A stretch of 64,000 nt of DNA from JAUXFS01 sp963772635. GTDB taxonomy: Bacteria; Pseudomonadota; Alphaproteobacteria; Rhodospirillales; Defluviicoccaceae. Positions within the stretch are counted from its first letter, which is position 1. Every line of letters begins with the position of its first letter. The stretch covers positions 62,001 to 126,000 of the forward strand of contig CAVYYK010000017.1 of assembly GCA_963772635.1 (NCBI GenBank), written 5' to 3'. Below are positions 8,987-16,956 of this stretch, in pieces. A program made the position numbers and the translations under genes. The notes beneath the pieces are model-generated. The model made no database searches. It had not been told where the DNA came from and saw nothing but the letters and a program-made list of their open reading frames with translations.

Positions 8987-10576
8987 TTACGCACGGATGT
9001 CGATCCGTCCGTTGGGCATGACGCCGCCTTGCGGGTGGGTGGGGCCCGCGGATGCGGTTGGTTCGTCGCTATCCTCGGCGCCGCCGTCACCGGCATCGGC
9101 GGGCGCCACGTTCGGGGCGAAACCGCCGCCGTGCCGGGCTTCGGTATCGTGGCCGCGCAGGCTGAAGCTCAGGCTGCCGGAATCGGCCTTCAGTCCCGCG
9201 TCCTGCAATGCCCGTTCGAGGCCGCGCGCGTCGGACCTCAACAACTCGAGGGTGTCGCGGTTGTCGACGGTCACTGCGGCGGTGACGCGGCCGTCGTGGG
9301 AGACTTCGAGGCGGACCTCGATGCGACCCAGGCTCTCCGGTCTCAGCCGGATCTCGATCCTGTCCATGCCGGACTTGACCGCCTTGCTGATGTTGACCGA
9401 GATCTGATCGGCGACGGGACGATGATCGGGCGTGAGCTTGCCGGCACCGTTCGCCTGCGCGGCCGTGGGGCCGGCGCCGCGCAGGGTGTTCGCCGCGCTT
9501 GCGAGGCCGGTCGTGTCGCCGTCCACGGTTTCGGTGGGCGCCACCGAGGTTTCGGCGGCGTTGCTCGCGACTCCACCGGCGGGAGCGGCCTGCGTCGTTG
9601 CGCCGGCCTGGGCCGAGAGCGGGGACGGGGGTTGTGGGGCGCCCGCCGTCTGGGGCAGCACCCGGGCGGCGGTCGGGTGAAGCGGGCCGTTGGCACCGGC
9701 GTCCGCCTGACCGCCCTTGCCGCTGGAGCGGTGTTTGGACTGACCGGCGTCTCCGGGGGCCGCCGCGGCGGACGCGAGGGTGAACGAGGGCCGCGAGACC
9801 AGGGTCTCGGTCTCCTTGACGACATTCACCGACACCTGCGCCTTGCCGCCGTTCCCGATCGCCTTCGCCAACCCGCCGGCCTGTCGTTGAGTGGCGGCAG
9901 TCGTCTCCGCGGCCGCCGTGGTCTGCGCGCTCTGCGCCGAGTTCGGTCCGGAAGGGCGTTGCGGGTTGGCGCGCGCCGACTTGAGCAGGCTTTCGTCGAG
10001 CGGGGTGGGGGTTCCGGTGGGCGCGGCGGTATCCCGCGTATCCGTGGGGGTGGCAGCACGAGATCCCGGGGTCGAAGCGGCGGCGCTTCCGTGCTTGGGG
10101 CCGGCGGGATGATCGGCGGGGACTTTGCCGTCGCCGGCGGCGGCACCGGCGGTTTCCGCTGCGGTTTCGGAAACGGTGCCGCCGGCCTCGTCTCGCCCGC
10201 CGGAAGCCCGATCGGGCTCCGGCAAGTCGGCCGGGTCATCGCCGTAACCGTCCGGCGGCAGGTCTTCTCGCCCGGCGCGGCGGGCCGGATCAACGTCGGT
10301 ACGCGAATCGCGGTCGGTCAAATCATCGGAATAGTCGGGATCATCGGGAGCCCCGCGGGTGGCGGGATCCGCGGCCGCCGGTGTCCGCGGCTCGTCGCCG
10401 GGCCCGACCATGGCGGATACGGCGATCGGTTCGCCCGCGGAAAACGAAGCGTATCCGTGAAGGAGATCCCCAAAGACGCTTGAAAGCCGGGCGGCGGCGG
10501 CGCCGTCTCCGGTCCGCCTGCCGATGGATGAGCTTTCAAAGCCGCCGGTGGCCGCAATCGTCAAGTCGTCAATCAC
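8987..10576 (-). CDS. fliK: Flagellar hook-length control protein FliK
   Basis: About 529 residues. The first 380 are low-complexity, rich in Ala, Gly, Pro, Thr and Asp, as expected for the ruler part of FliK. The C-terminal domain contains the conserved hook-length-control block (MDRIEIRLRPESLGRIEVRL, then LELLRSDARGLERALQDAGL). FliK measures hook length and switches export from hook to filament substrates through FlhB. The GTG at 10576, preceded by GGAGAAGG, is preferred over a start 19 codons upstream whose leader looks non-coding. It is the first gene of the leftward fliK-flgD-flgE set and is divergent from flagellin, with a 346-base control region between them. Confidence 0.9.
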   Translation of the reverse strand: MIDDLTIAATGGFESSSIGRRTGDGAAAARLSSVFGDLLHGYASFSAGEPIAVSAMVGPGDEPRTPAAADPATRGAPDDPDYSDDLTDRDSRTDVDPARRAGREDLPPDGYGDDPADLPEPDRASGGRDEAGGTVSETAAETAGAAAGDGKVPADHPAGPKHGSAAASTPGSRAATPTDTRDTAAPTGTPTPLDESLLKSARANPQRPSGPNSAQSAQTTAAAETTAATQRQAGGLAKAIGNGGKAQVSVNVVKETETLVSRPSFTLASAAAAPGDAGQSKHRSSGKGGQADAGANGPLHPTAARVLPQTAGAPQPPSPLSAQAGATTQAAPAGGVASNAAETSVAPTETVDGDTTGLASAANTLRGAGPTAAQANGAGKLTPDHRPVADQISVNISKAVKSGMDRIEIRLRPESLGRIEVRLEVSHDGRVTAAVTVDNRDTLELLRSDARGLERALQDAGLKADSGSLSFSLRGHDTEARHGGGFAPNVAPADAGDGGAEDSDEPTASAGPTHPQGGVMPNGRIDIRA

Positions 10577-10712
10577 TGTGCCTTCTCCGTAGCGGGGACC
10601 GCCTCCACCCGAGCAAACATCGGGCCAAGTCACACGGCGCCGTCAACTATCTGAAAATACATAAGAAAAATATTTGATGGCGGGATCGGCAAGAGCAGTC
10701 CCGCTGATCGTC

Positions 10713-10727
10713 CGGCAAATGTTGCCG
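10713..10727. promoter_or_regulatory. Palindrome CGGCAA-ATG-TTGCCG (candidate FlbD enhancer site)
   Basis: A perfect 6-bp inverted repeat with a 3-base spacer lies in the fliK/flagellin divergent region, about 145-155 bases upstream of the proposed sigma-54 promoter at 10870. The core GGCAA-N3-TTGCC is identical in layout to the site before fliF. The distance suits an enhancer for a sigma-54 activator such as FlbD. A second half-site, CGGCAA, lies at 10687-10692. Binding by FlbD is inferred. Confidence 0.5.
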
Positions 10728-10869
10728 TGCGGATGGGCGATCTCTGCCGCAGGACGGCCGACCCCTGGCGGCACTCGAGGTGAAGCACGAGGATAAATTA
10801 GTGCAAATTTTAGTAGAAAAAAATCATTCGACACAAGTATAAGATAGCGATTACAACCTTGACCTGCGT

Positions 10870-10885
10870 TGGCGCTAGAACTGCG
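10870..10885 (+). promoter_or_regulatory. Candidate sigma-54 promoter of the flagellin gene
   Basis: The sequence TGGCGCTAGAACTGCG matches the -24/-12 pattern, with GG at 10871-10872 and GC at 10883-10884 exactly ten bases apart. A start site near 10896 would give a short leader containing the GGAGG ribosome site at 10911-10915 before the ATG at 10923. Flagellin in FlbD-containing alphaproteobacteria is normally sigma-54 dependent. The rest of the 10577-10922 spacer is AT-richer than its surroundings and holds a GCGGGA/TCCCGC hairpin at 10680-10704; no gene is seen in it. Confidence 0.6.
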
Positions 10886-10922
10886 CCTTTATGTATCATG
10901 CCTTAGAAATGGAGGCTTTCAA

Positions 10923-11838
10923 ATGCCTGACATCACCCTTTCCGCATCCGTAAGGGGCAACCTTCTCTCCCTGCAGAACACCGCCGGTCTGATCGGCCGG
11001 ACCCAGGACCGCTTGTCGACCGGCTTGGCGATCAGGAGCCCGATCGACGACGCGGTGAAGTACTTCCAGGCCAAGTCCCTGAGTTCCCGCGCAACCGATT
11101 TGACCGAAAGGAAGGACAAGATCGACCAGGGCATCAGCGCCTTGGAGACGGTCATCGAGGCGACCGACGCGATCGAAAATCTCACCCAACAGATCAAGGG
11201 TATCGTCGATTCGGCCCGCAGCGGAAGCAAGGACGAACGAAAAGAATCCGCCAAACAGATTAAGGAATTGGTGACGCAGATCCAGAGGTTGGTGCAGGAC
11301 TCCAGCTATCAGGGTCTCAACCTTCTCAACAGCAGTACGTCGACACTGAGTGTCCGTTTCAGTGAGAAGTCGGATTCGAAACTCGACGTCCAAGGTGTCA
11401 ACCTCAACGTCAGCAACTACATAGTGAACTCGGCCGGAACCGCCCTCGGCATCAAGGTGACCGGAACCGCGGCGTCGATCGTCGACACTCTCGGCTTCAG
11501 TGCCGGCCTATCGGCCTACAACCTCTCGAAGGCTATCGGTACTGGCCATCTTCAACAGCAAGGCGGACACGGTCGCCAAGAACCTGGACCGGACTGTTAC
11601 CGGCCTGAGGTCGAAGGCCGCGACCGTCGGCACCAATGCGGCCATCCTCAAGGTTCGGCTGGATTTCACCTCGCAGTACACTAACGTGCTGCAGGAAGGC
11701 GCCGACAAACTCACGCTCGCCGACCTCAACGAGGAGGGCGCGAACCTCCTGGCGCTGCAGACCCGCCAGCAGTTGGGCATTCAGGCCCTGTCGTTCGCCG
11801 GACAGGCCGAACAGAGCATCATCGGGCTGTTCCGCTAA
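10923..11838 (+). CDS. Flagellin (one apparent frameshift)
   Basis: The filament subunit, about 305 residues. The N-terminal D0/D1 helices are clear (VRGNLLSLQNTAGLIGRTQD, then RLSTGLAIRSPIDDAVKYFQ and DKIDQGISALETVIEATDAI). The C-terminal D0 helix ends QLGIQALSFAGQAEQSIIGL before the stop. The frame shifts once between about 11535 and 11555, where one extra base separates YNLSKAIG from AIFNSKADTVAKNL. The protein is short, with a small variable region, as in other alphaproteobacterial flagellins. It has GGAGG 7 bases before the ATG, a candidate sigma-54 promoter upstream and a strong terminator downstream. It is the expected substrate of the glycosyltransferases encoded just downstream. Serine and threonine residues in the central part (about 145-160) could be sites, but this is not shown by sequence. 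Confidence 0.92.
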
Positions 11839-11863
11839 ACCTTCGGACGCCTTTCATCGGGAG

Positions 11864-11898
11864 CCGGGGAGGCCATCGCCTCCCCGGTTTTCTGTTTT
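11864..11898 (+). terminator. Rho-independent terminator after flagellin
   Basis: A 9-bp perfect stem, CCGGGGAGG with CCTCCCCGG, closes a 6-base loop and is followed at once by TTTTCTGTTTT. It lies 26 bases beyond the flagellin stop and should separate flagellin mRNA from flbT, although partial read-through is possible. Confidence 0.9.
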
Positions 11899-12074
11899 GG
11901 GGGATGTCTTTCGGTCGTTTCTTTCGGCTACGATTGCCTTTTTCCACCTTACAAGGTTTTTCTTCCAGGTCCGGATCCGGGGGCTTACCGTTAGGTAGAA
12001 CAGCGACGCTCATGCGCTGAATGGCGTGCAGTGGGGCTAACAATTCCATGGCGGATCGGGATGAGGACGAAAAA

Positions 12075-12581
12075 ATGGCCTTAGTGATGAACGTAAAAAA
12101 AGGGCATCAGGTAATAATAAACGGTGCTGTAATCGAAAATGTTAGCGGAAAGACTATATCTATATCAATAAAAAATGAAGCATCTATCTTAAGTTCGACA
12201 GATATATTGACGCCGGAATCCGCGGTTACGCCGGCCGGCCGAGTTTATTATGCTCTGCAGTGTGTGTATCTTTTTCCCGAGCGCCGAGGCGAGTATTTAC
12301 GTCATTTTAAGGACCTGATTGCTAGTTATGTCCGGGCAGCGCCGAGTTCGGCGCCCATCGTTGAGGCCGTCTGCGAGTTTTTGAATGAGGAGCAGTACTA
12401 TTCGGCGCTCAAGAAGGCCCAGGAACTCATTGAACACGAAAGAAAGGTCCTGTCCGATGCCCACGAGCGACTTAGTGAAGAACTACGCCGCACCGCCCCC
12501 GCCGGGGAATCCGAGGGGGACGGAGGCGTGGGCGTTGACCCAGGCGGCCCTCAAGATGAAGGCGGCCCGGGACGCAAATGA
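12075..12581 (+). CDS. flbT: Flagellin mRNA regulator FlbT
   Basis: A protein of up to 168 residues beginning MALVMNVKKGHQVIINGAVI, the hallmark of FlbT. The family segments PESAVTPAGRVYYALQCVYL and YYSALKKAQELIEHERKVL follow. FlbT binds flagellin mRNA and represses or stabilises it according to hook completion. GAGGA lies 8 bases before this ATG; an ATG nine codons upstream is less well placed. FlbT normally ends soon after the ELIEHERKVL helix. Here about 40 further residues overlap the flaF reading frame, so the true stop may be earlier and hidden by a base error. The first 250 bases are markedly AT-rich (many ATA, AAT and TCT codons), unlike any neighbour except part of the Maf gene. Confidence 0.88.
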   Translation: MALVMNVKKGHQVIINGAVIENVSGKTISISIKNEASILSSTDILTPESAVTPAGRVYYALQCVYLFPERRGEYLRHFKDLIASYVRAAPSSAPIVEAVCEFLNEEQYYSALKKAQELIEHERKVLSDAHERLSEELRRTAPAGESEGDGGVGVDPGGPQDEGGPGRK

Positions 12582-12960
12582 CCGTGAGGCAATGCTGTCC
12601 GCCGTCCGCATTAACTGGCGGCTTTGGACCATCATTCAGGCGGAGTTACTAGATCCCCAATGCACGGTCCCAATGGACCTTCGTACCAACGTGCTTTCCC
12701 TGGCGCAATTCGTCGACAAGCATTCGGTGGAAACCATCGGCAAACCCTCGCCCAGGCGGCTCGACGTGCTGATTGCGATCAACCGTGAGCTTGCCGGCGG
12801 TCTCTTCACCACCCCACAACCCGAAAAGCACGAAGCTGCCGATGCGAGCCCTTCGCCAAATCAGGAGGCATCTGGGGCTTCGCCAGGGGAGCCTGCCCGC
12901 TGCCGGTCGAGGTCGACAGGTGCGAAGTCGGCCGGCGAGCCACTCAGGATATCGACATGA
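12457..12960 (+). CDS. flaF: Flagellin synthesis/secretion regulator FlaF
   Basis: About 167 residues. The FlaF core is clear: GTEAWALTQAALKMKAARDA, then AVRINWRLWTIIQAELLDPQ and LRTNVLSLAQFVDKHSVETI. FlaF acts as a flagellin chaperone and opposes FlbT, so that flagellin is translated when it can be exported. A Pro/Ser/Ala-rich tail of about 45 residues extends beyond the usual FlaF end. The ATG at 12457 lies inside the flbT frame; a GTG at 12472 would also retain the core. The stop overlaps the next gene's ATG by ATGA, giving tight coupling to the glycosyltransferase gene. Confidence 0.85.
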   Translation: MPTSDLVKNYAAPPPPGNPRGTEAWALTQAALKMKAARDANDREAMLSAVRINWRLWTIIQAELLDPQCTVPMDLRTNVLSLAQFVDKHSVETIGKPSPRRLDVLIAINRELAGGLFTTPQPEKHEAADASPSPNQEASGASPGEPARCRSRSTGAKSAGEPLRIST

Positions 12961-14928
12961 ACGAGAAGTCTTCCGACGACGCACTCGAGCACGTGCCGAG
13001 CATTGGCCATTTCTTGCATTCTGTCGAGTGCGCCCTGAAGGAAGGGGAGTGGGCGCAGGTCCGCGAGCTTTGCGAACCGGTTCTGGAAAAGCTTCCGGAT
13101 TGTCCGGAGGCGCTGTTCGCGCTTGCCCTGGCGTCGGTTCACGACTTCGACTTGGCTGGTGCGGCCTCCCTTGCCCACCGAGCGTTCGCCGTTGACCCGA
13201 ATGTGCAGGAGTATGCCGACCTGTTGGCGGTCGCGTACGGGCTGGCTGGAGATCTGAACACCTCGGTGTATTACGCCAAGCTGGCGACGGCGATTCCGTC
13301 CTCGCCGCCGTTGCGCGAATGCATCCCGACCTCATTTCCGACCTTCGCGCATGTGCTGCAGACGATCTCGGAAAAGCCTTTGTTTCGCCGGGCGGCCAAT
13401 GCTCTGGTGGCAAAAGAGTGGGTCGAAGCCGAGCACTGGTTGCGCCAGCATCTGGTTTTCGACCCCGCAAGCCGCGAGGTCTACCTGGCGTTGGGAAACT
13501 GCCTGCTTGCGCAGGGGATGCCGCGTGCCGCGGTGGAGACGCTGCGGGCGGGACAGCATCAGCTTCCGCTTGATCCCGGAATTGCCTCTTTGCTTGCCAA
13601 AGCCTTGGGCGCGCTTGGGCTGTTCGATGAAGTCCGAGGCCTGCCATCGATGGGCGCGGGCGCAAGCGCCGGACAACGCCGCGATCAGCGCGGCGCCACT
13701 CGTGCAAAGGCTGTTCGATCCAAGGTGCGAATCAGACCGGACAGCGGCAGCGTTTCGGGAATGGGGCCACAGGTTCGGGATCAAGAGCAAGCAGGCCCCA
13801 GGCATCTCCCGGTCGATCGGAGACGGTCCGCTGACAGTGGGTTACTTGGCGGCCGGGCGCGGTGGATCCCCGACGCTGGCGGCGTCGGCGGAAGTTCTGT
13901 CGCACCGGGATAGGGGGCGCTTCGCCACGGTCGGTTTCGGTTACGGATCGCTCAGCGACCCGGCCAACGTCGTCTTCCAGAATGGCGTCGATCGATGGCA
14001 GGATGTTTCCGGCTCCGATCCGCTCACCCTCGCGGCAATGGTTCGTGCCGAGGGTGTAGACATTCTCGTCGATCTGGCCGGCTTCTCTGCGCCCGATCTG
14101 CTCGTTGCCTTTGGCATGCGCATGGCGTCTTGTCAGGTTGCGTGGATGAACAGCCCCTGCGGCACCGGGCTCGCCGCGATGGATTTTCTGCTCACCGACA
14201 GGTTTGTCGACCCTGATCCGTCGGGGGGCGGCCGCTATGTCGAGTGGCTGGCGTATCTGGAGCTGGGATGTGTCGTCTGTGCCCCGTGCGAGCCACTCGA
14301 TGCTCCGATCGCCCCGAGGGACTCCTCAACCATCGTGTTCGCCGCCGACGTCTCGTTGCGTGAGATCAATCCGGTCACCGCCGAGTATTGGGCTCATGTG
14401 CTCCATGCGGTCCCCCAGTCGGTGCTGATCCTTAGGGACCACGATTTCCGCACCTCCGAGAATCTGGCACAGTTGATCGGTCTGTTCGGCAACTTCGGCT
14501 TGGCGCACCGGGTCGACGTTGTTTCAGAGCCGTCGCCCGCGTCGTTTTTTCGACAGGCGGACGTCTGTCTCTTGCCGGTGCCTTACCCGTCGCCCCAGTC
14601 AGTGATCAACGCGTTGTCCTCGGGGGTGCCCGTCGTCTGCCCCGTCGGCGGCGGCCGTCAGACGCGATTGGCCGGCAGTCTGCTCCATAACCTGGGGTTT
14701 GCGAAGTCGATGACGGCCGAGAACCGCGACGATTACGTGGCGCTTGCCGTCGAATGGGCGGTTAACGGAAACAAGCGGAAGTCGTTCCACTCGACCATTG
14801 GTGAGCATCTCGCGGCGGCCGAAGCCCTCGACCCGCGGGCTCGCGCCCGCGATCTGGAAGCCGCTTACGAAGAGATGTGGCGAGCGAGCGAGGGGCGAAA
14901 CGCGATTGAGACGGTACCCGCGGCATGA
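12957..14928 (+). CDS. TPR protein with SPINDLY/OGT-type glycosyltransferase domain (one apparent frameshift)
   Basis: About 656 residues after repair. The first 240 are TPR-like helical repeats (for example WAQVRELCEPVLEKLPDCPE and EVYLALGNCLLAQGMPRAAV). The C-terminal half matches the glycosyltransferase family 41 pattern: VDILVDLAGFSAPDLLVAFG, then CQVAWMNSPCGTGLAAMDFL and LLPVPYPSPQSVINALSSGV. Enzymes of this family move N-acetylglucosamine or related sugars onto Ser/Thr. The frame changes at 13634-13635; dropping one C joins LGLFDEV to EACHRWARAQAPDN. The position where OGTs usually have His-Thr-Thr in the nucleotide-binding segment reads PSPQSV, so donor use may differ. It is translationally coupled to flaF and to the Maf gene, which suggests flagellin modification. 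The exact substrate is inferred. Confidence 0.82.
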
Positions 14929-16901
14929 ACGAGCAATTGTCCCCGCTGTTCCAGCGGAATAGAGATATCTTCGAAACCCGGTATCCCGATATCTGGCGCC
15001 ACCTCGACAGCATTGGCAGCCCGGTCGCGGCATTGGTCGAAAAGGATGGTTCGGCCGTCAACTTAGACCTGGGGGGCGGCATGCTGTACCCGCTGCCCGC
15101 GCCGGAGTGGGCGGAAAAGCAACTTCAGTCGTTCCGGCAGTATCCGGAGCGGATCAGCTTCTCCAACCCCAGCCACTGCAATCTTTCAGCGATATCTCTC
15201 AAGCTTCTCAATAGCCTCATCGCCTACTCGAGAAACAATGGGCTGGCCGGTGTGATGGATGGAATGCCTGTTGTTGATGTCGGTTATCTCTTCGTGTTTG
15301 GCATCGGTCTCGGCCACCACATTCCCCAACTCGTCGAGGAAACGCCGGCCAAGCATATCGTGCTGATCGAACCGGTCACGGAGTTCCTGTTTCACGCGCT
15401 TTCCGCCATCGACTGGGGTGAGGTATTCGCCGCGGCAGAGAGACGAGGGATTGTTTTTCACTTTGTGCTCGCCAAAGATCCGGACAAGATATCGGCGGCA
15501 GTCGAAGGCATTGTATCTACAGAAGGCAATATCTTTCTCAACGGGTCATATTTTTGTCCGCATTACTATTCGTGGACGCTCAAAGAAACGTTAGTAATTC
15601 TGAAAGAGCGCCTGAAAAACCACTATATTTCGTCTGGTTTTATCGAGGACGAAATCGAGATGGTCCGGAATTGCGTTCAGAACTTGGAGCGGTGGCCGTT
15701 TCACTTGATCGAATCGCGGCCGTTCCGCGAACAGAACCTTCCCGTATTCATTCTCGGCGCCGGCCCGTCGATCGACAAGGATTTTCCGGAGATCCGCAAG
15801 TTGCGGGACCGGGTGATCGTGATTTCATGCGGAACCGCCCTGGGCATCCTGCTCAAGAACGGCATCCGTCCCGATATCCACTGCGAGCTCGAGCGCGGGG
15901 AACTGACCTACACCATTCTCTCCGGCGTTCGCGACGAGTACGGCTTCGACGGGATCACGCTGATCGCGTCGACAACCGTCGATCCCCGGGTTTCGGGGCT
16001 GTTCGACAAGCGGTGGTACTACTTTCGCGCCGGACTCAGTTCGACGACCCTGTTCAGAAGTGAAGGGACACCGCTCTACGGCGCCGATCCCCTGGTGTGC
16101 AACACGGCCTTCAGCGCCGCCGCCCATCTCGGCTTTACTCAGGTCTATCTTTTCGGCGTCGATCTGGCGCAAAAGCAGACGGGTCTGCATCACGCCAAGG
16201 ACTCCGTCTATTTCAAGGAAGAGCACACCGACCTCGACGAGTTGTACGTCAAGCGCTTTGACCGCAAGGTTCCGGGAAACTTCGGCGGAACGGTGGAGAC
16301 GTTCTGGGCGTTCGACATGGGACGGCAGATGCTGAGCCAGGTTCAGCGCATACGCCAAACCCATCTCGTCAATTGCAGCGACGGGGCCAAGATCTACGGA
16401 GCCAAGCCCAAGGTTGCCGCTTCCGTGACCCTTCCCGATGTCTTGCCCCGCCGCGAAGTCGTGCTGGCGCGGGTGGAAGCGCAGATGCCCGCCTTCGAGG
16501 CCGGGGAGATACTGCGGAACGTTGATCTCGACGCCCACGTTCGGGGATGCGAAGGCTTTGTCGAGGCGTTCGAGGAATTTCTCGCGACGACCCTTGGCGA
16601 AGACGGCGGTTTCATCGAGATGGAAGCGCGCCTGCACGATTTCATCAACGAGCGGCGCGACGATTTTCGCGGGTTCTTCAGCCTGGCGCTGTCTTCGATC
16701 GTGTCGATGCTGCGGTTGGGCAGCTTTTTCGGCAGCCGGATCAGCGACGAGGCGAAGCGGCGGGCCTTCTTCGAGCACTTCATCGGTTGTTATCGCGAGC
16801 GGTGCATCGAGATGACCGAGATATCCAAGGACCTGCTCTCCTCGGTCGACCAGGATCATAAGCAGACGGATGTCGAGGGGCTTAAAATAATAGTAGCGTG
16901 A
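14925..16901 (+). CDS. Motility-associated factor (Maf) flagellin glycosyltransferase
   Basis: A 658-residue protein with the Maf/MptE-like (DUF115) core, seen as LPVFILGAGPSIDKDFPEIR, then DRVIVISCGTALGILLKNGI and RPDIHCELERGELTYTILS. The N-terminal domain (about 1-230) contains FVFGIGLGHHIPQLVEE and KHIVLIEPVTEFLFHAL, the Maf N-terminal signature. The C-terminal 150 residues are helical. Maf proteins transfer nonulosonic acids such as pseudaminic acid from CMP donors to flagellin in the cytoplasm. The gene overlaps the OGT-like gene by ATGA and is followed 46 bases later by the pse genes that would make its donor. The segment around 15480-15660 is more AT-rich than its surroundings, a hint of a separate origin. 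Confidence 0.92.
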   Translation: MNEQLSPLFQRNRDIFETRYPDIWRHLDSIGSPVAALVEKDGSAVNLDLGGGMLYPLPAPEWAEKQLQSFRQYPERISFSNPSHCNLSAISLKLLNSLIAYSRNNGLAGVMDGMPVVDVGYLFVFGIGLGHHIPQLVEETPAKHIVLIEPVTEFLFHALSAIDWGEVFAAAERRGIVFHFVLAKDPDKISAAVEGIVSTEGNIFLNGSYFCPHYYSWTLKETLVILKERLKNHYISSGFIEDEIEMVRNCVQNLERWPFHLIESRPFREQNLPVFILGAGPSIDKDFPEIRKLRDRVIVISCGTALGILLKNGIRPDIHCELERGELTYTILSGVRDEYGFDGITLIASTTVDPRVSGLFDKRWYYFRAGLSSTTLFRSEGTPLYGADPLVCNTAFSAAAHLGFTQVYLFGVDLAQKQTGLHHAKDSVYFKEEHTDLDELYVKRFDRKVPGNFGGTVETFWAFDMGRQMLSQVQRIRQTHLVNCSDGAKIYGAKPKVAASVTLPDVLPRREVVLARVEAQMPAFEAGEILRNVDLDAHVRGCEGFVEAFEEFLATTLGEDGGFIEMEARLHDFINERRDDFRGFFSLALSSIVSMLRLGSFFGSRISDEAKRRAFFEHFIGCYRERCIEMTEISKDLLSSVDQDHKQTDVEGLKIIVA

Positions 16902-16940
16902 ATACAAATTCACTCTACTTTAACGAGTATTAGCCGATAA

Positions 16941-16956
16941 CTGGGTCATGACCCAG
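16941..16956. promoter_or_regulatory. Perfect 16-bp palindrome spanning the pseB start codon
   Basis: CTGGGTCATGACCCAG is a perfect palindrome with the proposed pseB ATG (16948-16950) at its centre. As RNA it folds into a 6-bp stem with CAUG in the loop. No Shine-Dalgarno sequence precedes it. It could be an operator or a translational control hairpin, or a sign that pseB starts elsewhere. The symmetry is certain, its role is not. Confidence 0.4.

Noticed and set aside
8102..10483. A 790-codon plus-strand frame with Gly/Arg-rich repeats opposite flgD and fliK.
   Set aside because: The repeats mirror the Ala/Pro/Asp-rich FliK ruler on the other strand; FlgD and the FliK C-terminal domain are certain.
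16902..16947. A promoter directly before pseB.
   Set aside because: The 46-base gap is AT-rich, but no pair of spaced -35/-10 or -24/-12 elements stands out, so only the palindrome is reported.
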